Part shown: positions 15,301 through 27,300 of the stretch, piece by piece
Layout: every line of letters begins with the position of its first letter
Numbering within the stretch: the first letter of the stretch is position 1
Assembly (NCBI RefSeq): GCF_963676685.1
Contig: NC_092357.1
Span: 63,126,797-63,190,796 of the forward strand
Direction: 5' to 3'
From: Mytilus edulis
Lineage: Eukaryota > Mollusca > Bivalvia > Mytilida > Mytilidae
DNA: 64,000 nt
Notes under the pieces: model-generated
What the model was told of the DNA's origin: nothing
What the model saw: only the letters and a program-made list of their open reading frames with translations
Databases searched by the model: none
Translations under genes and position numbers: made by a program

Positions 15301-18300
15301 ACTGAGAGACCAAATATCGAGCATCTATTACTGTAATTTCAGAAATTATAGGGTATATTTATTTATATTGACAATAATCCTGTTAAATTCATATAAAAAG
15401 TTTTTGAGAATGGAAATGGGGAATGTGTCAAAGAGACAACAACCCCACCATATAACAGACAACAGCAGAAGGTCACCTGAACGGGTCTTCAATGCAGCGA
15501 GAAAAGTATATTTGTATAATTTCCCACCTATCCAGTTTCATGAACTATTGTTTATCTTGTTCTTTATTCTTACAGACTAGAAACACAGCTTCAAGAAAAG
15601 AAGTTCATAGTATGTGAAGACCAGCTAATGGACTTATTGAAGATTTGCCCCATATGTTGTGGTTCTGCTAATGCATCCATTGCACACACAGTAGGAACAC
15701 TTTTTAAAGTTAATGTGACATGTGAACTTTGTCAACATAGCTATACATGGTACAGTCAGCCATTTTTGGGATATATTCCAGCGGGTAATTTAGCAGTGTC
15801 AAGTGCTATTTTATATTCAGGTTCATTATCAACCAAAGTGCTACGTTTAATGAACTTCATGAACATTCCAACAATTTCGCATCAAACTTTATTTTACCAC
15901 CAAAGACATATATTATACCCAGCTGTTTTAAGGTTCTGGAAGCACCAACAGATGCAACACATAGCCAAATACAGAGACCCTACAGAGTCCTTAGTACTTG
16001 GTGGTGATGGTAGAGCTGATACCCCAGGTCATTCAGCCGAGTATGGATCGTACTCCATGATGGACTTAAAACAAGGTGTTGTAATAGACATCCAATTGGT
16101 TCAGGTATGATATTTTATAACCAATTTAAATGTATAACAGTTACATGTACCTACCCAATCAATACCAAAGATATGGTACATTAATTTGTTTCCTTACCCA
16201 GAATTGTCCAATGATTACACTGTTAAACTTTATTTGAAGGAATTTGATTATTTAGACTAACGTGAATTATAATTCCTTCGAAGACATGGCACATATTCGA
16301 GACTGTCAAGTAAATGGTAAAAAAAATGCATACTAATTAGAAAAGACAAACAAATAATTAGCAGACATGACAGTCCTTGATAATAATTTAATGTGGTTCT
16401 GCATTGTGCATGTATGAAAATAAGTATCTTGCTGTGATATTTTTTTTTTAAGTATGCAATGAGATACAAACATATTAAAATTCTGTTAACTTATTGTAAT
16501 ATATATAAGCATGATTAATATGTAGATATTTTTCTTGTAGAGTAATGAGGTGAGTTCTAGTAATGCGATGGAGAAAGAAGGGTTGATACGGTCATTAAAA
16601 TGGTTTGAAGACAACAACCTGCAAGTTCAAACCCTTATAACTGACCAACATGTCCAGATCGTAAAATTTGTGAGAGAACAGACTACCCACATTACTCACT
16701 ACTTTGATGTTTGGCATGTTGCTAAAGGTTTGTTGAGATTTAAAAATAGAATGATATTAATAACAGCTGGTATGATTGCCTATGATACAACTATCCACCG
16801 ACCGAATTTGGTTGATTTAGGGATAGACAATTATCGGTTACATAAAGCCATCTACAATGATAACACAAATTAGAATCTTAGTAATACTATAAATAAGTCC
16901 TTTGAACAAATGCAATTCAAATAAGGAAACCAACAAACTGATAAATAAAGAAAATATATGCATGATCTTTTATTCTTTAATAAATTAACATTGATGTATT
17001 TATTATACTTCTTTATAATTAAAATCCGTATGCTTACAGGTCTAAAGAAAAAATTGGTAAAGATCAGCAAGGAGAAAGACTGTAAAGAAGTTGGAGAATG
17101 GATCAAAAGCATTACCAACCATATGTACTGGGTTGCAGCATCCACTCCAAATGGTGACAGTGAAGAAATGGTATCAAAATGGTTATCTGTTGCTAACCAT
17201 GTGCAGAACAAACACAGAGGACATTCTGACCAAGTTGCAAACTGTTTGCACGGGGAACTAGTTGGCCACGACAGAAAAAAGAAATGGTTAAAACCAGGTG
17301 AGATAACAGTGTTGTATATCCGATCAAGATATAAAAAATAAAATTGATATGTATTTTTCTATAATTTAATTGAAATATTGAAATATACTATAAAAAACAA
17401 TAAACCTGAATGTCTTAACAAACCAGTTATTTCAGCTCTATATCAGATACAAGATGAATGACAGTTTTTTACTTTTACTAATTTTTATTTCAGGAACCAA
17501 AGCTTGTGTTAAGACCGAAAAGCTTTTGACAGCCACACGACTTAAAACATCCGTTAAAAAGCTGTCACCTATTCACCAGACTTCAGATGTTGAAGCCTTT
17601 CTTTCAACGATTAACCACTTTGCACCAAAGATGATTGGTTTCTCCTTTCATGGGATGCACTGCAGGTACATAAGTTCAAAAAAGATTTGTTAACTTATAG
17701 AAATTAAATCAAGCACACTACTTCAGATAATTTTCTCATGGAGAGGGACACAAAACACTTACTTTTTCACTATGTTATTTATTTTTTTAAATTTGTGTTC
17801 AATAGTGTTAATGGAGACTCAAAGCCTTGCATCATTGTGCATTAAACCAAATCTTGTACGTTGTAATTTCTTAGATCAAATGTTGAAATTTATTATTGCA
17901 GACTGCTTCTTGCTGCGCTGCATTTCAACGAGAACTCTGCCAGACCACAAGCAGTTACAAAAGATGGAGTAGCAAGATATAGTATACAATTTCCTAAGTA
18001 CAAGAGTGGTGGCTATATCACAAGGGAAAAATAGATCAATCAATCATTCCGTAAGTTTTTTATTTCAGAGGTTATAGAAAATTGTATGATAATCCACAAG
18101 TTTAACACTGCTATCTAACCAGCTTTCTACCTGAGAAGATGACTGCCAATTTTCAAGTGTTTAATTTATAGTTGGAAAAATTGATAGGGGTAAACATATA
18201 ATATTGCTTAAACCAGTCTACTCTTCAGACTGTGTATACTTCCTAGATGAGTTAATAGAAATTCTTTTTTTTTTCTTTGTGACTTTGGGTTGCTGACTTA

Positions 18301-21300
18301 GTGATATATATTTCATTTCTGTGAAAAAATAATTTAAACATAATTTAATTGTATATTTTCATTTGATAATTTAAAACATATGCACTTGTATTGTGACTAT
18401 TTCTTCTGAATGATATTTATATTTAGTAGCCAATAATACTTTATTATATTTCAGGATACGTTAACACACTTATGAGATCTATTAGGAAAATTGTTGATGT
18501 AACAACGATTCGCAATACATCTGAGGAACCAATGCCAACACCAAGACCACTGTGTGCAGCTTTCACACGACCACAGAAAACTGATGCCATACAAGCTATG
18601 AAATCAAGATTCAGGAAGGCAGAAATATAGACAATATTGTTAAATAAAGATATAAGTGCTAAACAATTTATATGATATTTAATGGTTGAAATAAATAATG
18701 ATAATTTGTACATAATAATAGTTGTGAATCATGTAAATAGTCTTAATAATGTTTATGCTTCTTCAAAACCTTTGTATTGGTTTGACGGGAACTTCTTCCT
18801 AATTGCAAGGGTGGCACAAGCTGGGAGATGCACACGTACTGACTTTCCAAGGTAGCCCCAACACCATCTTGCTAACTGACGATAGGCTGTATACCTGTTT
18901 CTCCTTAAAAAAACAATAAGCATAACTTTTTTTATAAAGAAATTAATTTATCATTTCTCACAAATATTTCTTACTTTGTCAAACACATGTTTTTATATGA
19001 TGCTGAAAATATGCTTTAAAATATAAAAATGCATCAAATAAATTTAAGTCAGATGTTCTTGTGAATATCCTTTTCATATTGGATACATATTTGATAAGTC
19101 TAATGCAGACATTTCGTAGTCTTAGCATTTCAACTGAGGTGCTACATTGGCGTCGAAAGGCGTAATGATGGAGGAAAGGGTTAAACATGGTTAATAACAT
19201 TTAAATTATAATTGAACATTTCATAAAATATAATGTTTTGTTTGAGTGCTTCTACATCTTTGTTTATCACATGTCTGTCTGTTCATGCCATAATGTATAC
19301 ACGTTTTAAGTATGTAATAAAAGTTATTTATACATTGATATAGAAAATAAAGTGCTATAAAAAAGAAGATGTGGTATGATTGCCAATGAGACAACTATCC
19401 ACAAAAGACCAAAATGACACAGACATTGACAACTATAGGTCACTGTACGGCCTTCAAAAATGCTAGTTAATTCTAAATAACTTACTCTTCAGTTGTTACT
19501 TGTATTTCTCCATACTGCTGTCTGTATTGGAAGTCTGCAGTTTCCAGAACATACTGATTAAGACACACTGGTTCAAATCCAGGATGATCTGTTATGCATG
19601 ATACTGGAGTGGGTAGTTCCTCTATTTTTTTCGGTTACTCTCCTTAATTCTTGGCAGCAAATGCATTCCTTTGCTTTTGGCATAGACTCACAGTTCCCAC
19701 AGTCACACCTGAAAGTTTAATTTTCAAATAATGATTCATTTTAGGTGAATTAATATACCAAAAGACTAGATGACAATAATGCTCATTTACCAAATGAATA
19801 ATATAAATTAAGTTTCTTTTTTTCTGAAGTTTTGACATTTTATTATGTTATACCTTTTTTATTATTCATTTTCACCCATATCTGGCTACTATCTCGTGTA
19901 TTGTTGTATCAAGTCTTGTCCAATAATCTTTTACGAATTATATTGTACAAATATGTACTTACCAGTTTGTATTTCCTAATCTCTGTTCCATATCGTCGTC
20001 CCCGTCCAGTGATGAATTATCTCTACCATCGTCGCTGTTACCATCAGAAAGTTCGGACTCAAACTGATATGGTTGAATGTCATCTTCTGCTACAATTGGC
20101 CGGTAAACTTCTTCAATGCTTTCAAATGATGAGCTTTGAAATGACAGCGATAAATCACTAGCATAGCTGTTGTCATCCATAATATATTTCTTTTGGTCAA
20201 TGTAAACAGATCATCAAGGGTAGCCCGCACTGTACGTCACTTTCGGTAAATCGGGTCACGTGGTGAGGAAACCCTGTTTTCGGAAATAGCGTTGATTGGA
20301 ATTCCCATAGGTAAAACTAATCAAACTTTACTCGCTATTTTCTCCGTTATTAATTGACCAAATTTCACCGGGTTTTTTTGCGTTTTTATACGGTAATTTA
20401 GTACTATATAATGAAAATAACTTGATATAAGCGTTTTAGTTACTATTTAAGACTTGGCCGAGTATGGTTCAGACTCGTATAAAATGTTAAGTACTAGTTG
20501 AGTACAAGTTCAGACTTTTAAGTATTGTTCAGACTACAGTCGAGTATTATCAAGGTAATTTCAGACCAATTCAGACAGTCGAGTCAAAATTAGTACAGTC
20601 AAGTACAAAATAGTTATCAAAGGTACAGAAATAGGCCATTTCAGACTTTTACTGGTTTGTCATGTAATGAACATGAATATATACTGCTTTTATTAAATAT
20701 GATGGATTTCCAGGAAAAGATAACTAAATAAAAATCTTGTTCGCATTGCTCAGAAATGCAAACATTTTTCCCCCTTTTTATCAGAAATAATGCATCGTCA
20801 TTTGCAATCTATTACGAATGCTCAAAAATATGTACCTTCGTTTTGTGTATATTCTTATCTAGATGCCATCTAATTAAATGTCGAAAGGACCTCCGAGTAA
20901 CTCCGATTGCCATATAAGCGATATCAACATTCACCAATATACTAATAGATATCTGACTGAGGTCTGTTCAATTTCATTTCATAGATTAAAAAATATAGGT
21001 TAATCATTTTCTACCCGCATAAGGATTATGTTTTGTAGATCGAATCAGTATTTCAAATTATTTACCTTTGTTTCACTTTCAATGTTGTCATTATTTGTCT
21101 TAAAATGATTGAACACTCAAAATGCGTGCGGTTACCATCTCTAGTGAAAGGGTGAAATTGAAGTTCTTATGTATACGCATTCAATGTGGTTGAATATTTC
21201 ATTAATGTCTCTTAGCTTATTTTGACATAACTGAACCATACTGGCTGCTAAAAGCGATATATTTTTTCACTATTTAACTTTCAATAATGATTGAACAATT

Positions 21301-24300
21301 CAGCGTATTTCCTATTTTTTATATATATTTCGAAGCTACTGTCCCTTAAAGTTATTTCTCCAAACACCTGGACTTATATGGCTCGTTTAATTTTCATAAA
21401 TTTTTGACAAAATATTTACTTTTACAAAAATATAAAAAAATTCAAAAAAACCTAAACCATACAGTACATCCGAAAAAAAATGGATTTAAAGCAGTTTGAA
21501 AAAGAAAATTTTGATCATTGTGAAGCCTGATATTTCTTTCAGTATAGAATGTGATTGAAACGTTCAGCTGATTTTTGCTAAGTTATCTACCACCTTAAAC
21601 TACAATCTTATAAATGAACTGGCTGATTAATTATATTTACCTTTAGATACGAACAGATAATTAGAAATAATAAAGTAACAACTACAAACGATAAGGCATT
21701 TCCCAATATCTGATTAAAATAACAAATATAACATTATAACTAAAGACATGATTGTAGAATAAACAAATACTGAGACATATCATATAGCAATGCGAGGTCA
21801 TACTCAGAAAAACAGTCAAATATAAAAAAAAAAGTCACATTTGGTTTTTGAAAGACCAGACAACGTAAATGGTTAACCACAATTTAAGACGTGGTATTTT
21901 TTTTAAAGTTAGTTAAGACAAAGACACATCGTCTGGATCAAACAATTCGTGGTGGTGTCTTTATAATTTACGGAGTGTAATTGTTAATCTTTCCTCCTCA
22001 TAAATTTGTTTGAGCAGTTTCTGCGTACAAAGCTTAAGTGTACTCCTGTATATGAAGTCCGAATAGTGTGAACATGCACGATCATAATGTATCAAATGAG
22101 ATTATACACCATACAATATGGCGTGATGTACAGTTGGGTGCAGACCAAGCATTACATGTAAACGGGCCTTAAAAGTTAACGCGGCGTTTACTCGCGTGCA
22201 CTTCATGTAAACGCCGCGTTAACTCTGCGTTAACTCCGAAATTTTAGTAGACATAAATAGTAAACGGGCGTTTACTTTCGCGTTTACCTCCGCGTTAACG
22301 CAAAAACCGCGCGTCTTCTAATTTTGTAAAGAGTAAACGGGCGTTTACTTCGCGTTAACGCGAAAAGGCGTGTCTTCCAATTTTGTATAATAAAGTAAAC
22401 GCCCGTTTACTGTTTGTAGTAAACGCGCGTTAACGCAGATTGTCCTCGTATCCTGGATACACTGACCTAATATATCTGTCCATTTTCGATCAACATATTG
22501 ACGATTGCATTTAATGAAATGACACCTCTTTAATTAATTAATTTATTGAAAATTAATAATTGCATATAAGAACAAAATGGAAATTCGTCCTGGAACTGTA
22601 AAACCTACAAGACTTTCAGTTTACATTCGTGAGAGGATATTAAGTTTAAGAAGATCTGGCAAAAACATTACTGAAGTTAGAGATGAGTTGATACGATCGG
22701 ATAATGTTCAAGTTTCTAGACAGGGGATAAGTGCATTTCTACGACGATTCCGTCAGAGTGGATCTGTTACTGACTTTAAAGTAAACACTAGACAGAAAAT
22801 GTTACAGGAAGTAAATCTAGAATTTATTGACGAAACAATTCGTAATGACCGAGAAATATCCGCAAGAGAGGTTGCTAAATTACTAACTGAACGTTTTATT
22901 TTATAATATACACAATTAGTTAACGCGAAAAGTAAACGCGCGTTTACTTTCAAGTGCACGTAAAAATACAATTTAGAAATCTGTAGTTAACGCCCGTTTA
23001 CTTTTACGTGCACGTAAAATTAAACTTGTGAAATCTGAAGTAAACGGCCGTTTACTACCGACTAAACGGACACAGAGTAAACGCGCGTTTACTCGAGTAG
23101 ACATTAGAAATTTCCATTTTGACCGCGTTAACGTAAATGAAGTAAACGGGCGTTTACTAGTAAACGCGAAATTTAAAGTTAACTAACGAAATATGTGCAC
23201 GCCGCGTTAACTTGCGTTTACTTTATGTAATGCTTGGTCTGCACCCAACTGTATGTAACTGCTGAGAAAGGGAAAATTGATAAAAGTTGAAATCGTCCTG
23301 TTTGTCATAGATTTTAGTGTGAAGTCGTCCATCAGTGTCAATATTCAGAAAAAAGAGCAAAGTATGAAGCAGTCCTTCTAGTACAGTAGTGCCCTTTATT
23401 TCAAGTTCACTGGGTTATGTGAGATGTAAGTAAAAAACGTATTGTCCGAAATATGGGTTATTCAGTGATAGGACATTATTAATATATCTGAATGTAAAAT
23501 CAAAGAATTTCGAAAGGTGCTGTTTGTTGCTGTCTTTTGGAAGGTTCTGAATGCATTCTGATTCAAGCGAGTACAAAAATAAATCGGCCAGTAGAAGTGC
23601 ACGATTTGTACCCATTGGAATACCGACTGTCTGTTGAAATATCAATCATCCAAACTCTTGCAATTTGATAATATCATCTTCAGTATATTTTCTGGTAGTT
23701 TCATTGTGGTTGTTCACAAAATAAGAACTATTGTAACCACAAACAAGAAATGTGTATATACGATTCCCATTCTTATAGAAAAAGCTCTGTTTTATGAAAT
23801 GGTGAAGTCGATTATTGAATTGATCATGGAGAATAGTAGTGTAAATCGTAGAAAAATCAAAATTCTTAATTTGCAGATAGTGTGATCTAAAATTAAACAG
23901 TAGATCTTAATTAAAGTTTGAGAATACACATCTGGTTAACACCACTGGTAGAATATATCACATCACAATATTTTTGAAGGCCATCTTTTGTCTTTTACTC
24001 TAGAAAGAATAAAAGTGAGTACTTAAGAAAATAAAGCATCCACGACCTCCGATTCTTGAAAGGTTAAGAAACCCCTCTGCTCATAGAACTGCGTAGTTTC
24101 TGAATGCGAATTTGAATGCTGATCGAATAGCTTTGATCCATTCAATCAAAGTAGACAAAGGAAAATGTGGTGTGAGTGCCAATGAGAAAACTCTCAATCC
24201 AAATGATAATTTAAGAAAAGTAAACCATTATAGGTCAATGTACGGCCTTTTACACGGAACCTTGGCTCACACCGAACAACAAGCTATAAAGGGCCCCAAA

Positions 24301-27300
24301 ATGACTAGTGTAAAACCATTCAAACGGGAAAACCAACGGTCTAATCTATATAAAAATTAAAAAAAAAAACGAAAAACGAGAAACACGTAAAAATTACATA
24401 AACAAACGACAACTACTGTACATCAGATTCCTGACTTAGAAAGTGTCTAGTTCTGGTTCGATTGAATCGCGCCTAACCCATTTTCTAGCATTAAACCTTG
24501 AACACTAAGGGGAAATATTGGCACATCCATTTGACATTGTTGCTCAGAATTTAGTGTTGTCATTTCTTATAGATTTAGCATTGCGTATTTTTTCTCTAAG
24601 TTAAGTCAAAACGTACGTTTTGGTTGCCTTAATAACGTCAACAAGTTAAAAACGTTGAATTTTTTAACTGGACTTTTTCGTTTGAGTAGTTTGAAATATG
24701 CTATAAAGTAAATCATATTCATATTTATGTAGAAATTAGGGATAACATACCGCAGAACAAGTTTTTAAAAGGGTTTAACCTTGTCAATGGAAAGGAAAAA
24801 AAACGTGCATTAGCTACATGATTTTTAAAATTTGAATTGAAAGAAATATTTTAACATAATAAAAGAATAAATATATATAGAAATAGGACAACATGATATG
24901 TAATGTCTGGTAACATAAAGATATATTACAATTGCAAATATTTTAGACATAGACACGACATAATAAAATTGCATGGATATTCTGGTGCTTTTTTCGAATA
25001 TGATATCATTAGTTTGTTGTAATTTTATCATTTATTTGTATTTATCTGTGTATTTATATTTTAGATTCTAGGCTTCGTGCTTAAGTTGGTTCACATTAAG
25101 GTCCAAATTTGCAAAATCTAACTTTGTTTAATTTAATCAAAACCTGAATTATAAGTTTTTTTCGACCGCAACATCTAACCCCATGGAATTTAGATTTTTA
25201 ATTTTTGGTCCAATTTCAAATTGACTTATAATGAGGTTCAATAGGTCCAAATTTAAACTTTTTTCAATTAAAATGAATAAACTATTGAGGTTCTTTTCTA
25301 TGCTGAATCTAATCAGATTTTTGTTTTAACTTTCAATTTGGTAAGAATCAGGGTAAAACAAATAAACTGGTTTTTATAGTTCGTTCGTATGTTGTACTGT
25401 TATACTACTGTCCCAGGTTACGGGGAGGTTTGGTCTCCCGCTAACATGTTTAACCACGCCACATTATTTATGCATGTGCTGCCCCAAGTCAGAAGCCTGT
25501 AATTCAGACTAGTTGTCGTTTGTTTATGTGTTACGTATTTGTTTTTCGTTCATTTTTTTTTATATAAATAAGGCCGTTAGTTTTTTCGTTTGAATTGTTT
25601 TACATTGTCATATCGAGGCCTTTTATAGCTGACTATGCGGTATGGGCTTTGCTCATTGTAGAAGGCCGTACGTTGACCTATAGTTGTTAATGTCTGTGTC
25701 ATTTTGGTCTCTTGTGGACAGTTGTCTCATTGGCAATCATACCACATCTTTTTTATATTTGTATGAATTCAACAAAAACTTAATACCGTGGATTCAATAT
25801 TATTCCTTGGATACTTATTTTCGTTGATCTAGTGGGAACAAGTAAACGATGATTCTAAGTGTTCATCAGATTACAAATTTCCTGTTAGATTATATGCAGA
25901 TTTAAAGTCCACCAGCAGAGGTATCGACCCAGTGATGTAAAAATGGAAACAACACGTTTTATAATTTTTTGCGTCCAAAGCGCTTTTCTGTAAAATAGTC
26001 CAAATATAGGTACACTAATCATCTCTGTGTCACAAAACAAAACGAAACAAACAGATATTAAACAAAAAGCACAAAATTCATCTATCAAAAGTAAAAACCA
26101 CATTCATTGCTTTGTGTGTATGACGTCAGAAAATGTAAACGTCGCATAGGAAGAAGTATTAGATTATTTTGTCGTTTAAGATATTTAAAAAAATATATAT
26201 ATATTTTCACATGGGGAATGGTTGTATACAGGGTTTAAAAATCAAAAGTTATTTTAGAAATAATTTCAGAAAAAGAACAAGATTTAAAATTGTCCAGAAG
26301 TATTTTATAATTTTTAACAATCAGCATATCGTCGCTGGGCTTCTTATATGTCGTATATGACTTTTTTGGCTAAAACTGCTTTTTGACACAAATGGTCTGG
26401 GCGGGAGAAAATCTTTGGTTTACAAAAAAACATACAGTTAGACCAATAAAAATGTGTGAAATAAGACAGATTACAAAATTGCCAATGTCAGTTGTTTGTA
26501 AAGTTTGCTTCCAAAATGTTGTATGAAAACTTGAAAATCGTTGTAGAATGGCTTTGGGAAAAAAATAATTTTACATTTCTTTATTTCTGTGAAAATAATT
26601 GAAGTTCTTGGATAATCCAGAAATGTCAAAGTTTTTATTTCACAGCTATTTAAAAAAATGTTCAAGTTCCCCAACGACATTTTAGAAGCATGCATTTTGC
26701 CAAATTTTTCAAAGCCTGTTTGTGATATATTTTTTTATTGATAAATTTGTAATTTACAACATTTTAGAAGCCCAGCGACGATATGGTAAATACCATTACG
26801 CGAGTAAAATAATTTTGTCGTCCAAAGTATTTTCAAATATATAATAGAACAATATGGTAATGGAAATTTAAAAGTCCAGAGTGTTATGATATTGTAATTA
26901 TTGTATTTATTTATGTTGGCCTGATTTGTGTTATGTGGCCTGATAGTTGTTTACAGAATAATCTTAGAACTGTGCAGTTTAGAAATCACTGGAACAACCA
27001 CAGAATGATTGGAACCTTCTATTTGACTTACATAATGATTCCAGAATGATACTGATAAAAGATGCGTTATATAAACTTCTACATTTTACTAGAAACTTCC
27101 GTTGTAACTTTCTAGGACGTTCCATTCTAGAGTGTTCTAGAATTTTCCGTGACAACTATACATATATACAGACACTAAAGTTAAACTCACACACTTAGAC
27201 ATCGATAGACATTAGTATTCACAGCATTTGGATTGACACTTTTAATCTACAAACAACATCACACTGGATTGTGACCTAAGAAGTGATCGTAATATTCAGA

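Larger units (their letters stand above)
10397..18630 (+). pseudogene. THAP-domain, RNase H-like transposase gene, 11 exons, damaged
   Basis: Exons: 10397-10774, 13187-13246, 13797-14021, 14283-14395, 14845-15108, 15576-16104, 16541-16727, 17040-17297, 17494-17665, 17902-18050 and 18455-18630. Exons 1-4 and 5-11 each join in phase. Exon 1 is a C2CH THAP DNA-binding domain. Exons 6-8 carry the core: CPICC and CELC zinc-like pairs, a first acidic motif GGDGRADTPGHS (D at 16006), TDQHVQI (D at 16643) and HYFDVWHVAKG. Exon 10 has LHFNENSARPQAVTKDG. The role, known for such families, is cut-and-paste transposition. Damage seen: TAA at 14391 two bases before the exon 4 donor, an exon 4/5 phase mismatch, a one-base frame change near 15030 and an in-frame TAG at 18032 inside exon 10, past which coding phase continues. 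Alternatively exons 1-4 form a separate 257-residue THAP protein ending at the natural TAA. Confidence 0.75.
9038..20650. mobile_element. 11.6 kb DNA transposon with THAP transposase and P2X7-domain gene
   Basis: Two inverted layers define the element. Outer ends: AAAAGTCTGAAATG at 9038 is matched by its reverse complement ending at 20650. Both arms hold arrays of AGTCTGAA and GTACTCGAC-like words (9038-9335 and 20455-20650). Inner arms: 10028-10120 and 20351-20444 are about 94 bp inverted copies with only a few differences. Between them lie two convergent genes. Immediate flanks (CACTAGG on the left, ACTGGT on the right) give no clear target duplication, so the exact ends and superfamily stay open. 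The THAP domain plus RNase H-like core suggest a Kolobok- or P-like group. The left arm holds about 670 extra bases. Stops and frameshifts in both genes suggest this copy is dead. Confidence 0.72.
22131..23251 (+). mobile_element. Tc1/mariner-like element, 1121 bp, TA target duplication
   Basis: Ends are CAGTTGGGTGCAGACCAAGC and its reverse complement, each flanked by TA (22129-22130 and 23252-23253). The terminal repeats run at least 30 bp. Both halves are packed with AGTAAACG..CGTTTACT palindromes and GTTAACGC words. One ORF encodes only a DNA-binding domain, so the element is non-autonomous. It sits inside the reverse transcriptase relic, and removing it plus one TA restores a continuous alignment of that relic. 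Confidence 0.85.
21913..24065 (-). pseudogene. dead reverse transcriptase (Penelope-like), split by a Tc1-like element
   Basis: Upstream piece 24065-23254 reads FDFSTIYTTILHDQ (motif A), GNRIYTFLVCGYNSSYFVNN, then QQTVGIPMGTN and LLLADLFLYS (motif B), FRYINNVLSLNN (motif C, with Asn-Asn where active enzymes have Asp-Asp) and IDTDGRLHTKIYDKQDDFNF. After the insertion the reading resumes at 22130 with LIHYDRACSHYSDFIYRST and ends DPDDVSLS before TAA at 21913. Stops are present, including TGA just before motif B. GIPMGTN and FRYIDD-type motifs without flanking LTRs point to a Penelope-like or related element. It cannot be active. Confidence 0.75.

Noticed and set aside
16870-17211. A 113-codon minus-strand frame
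   Set aside because: It is the shadow of transposase exon 8, which has splice sites and conserved motifs on the plus strand.
22255-23165. Palindromic repeats resembling a CRISPR array or operators
   Set aside because: Spacing is irregular and they lie symmetrically inside a TA-flanked transposon, so they are element-internal sites.
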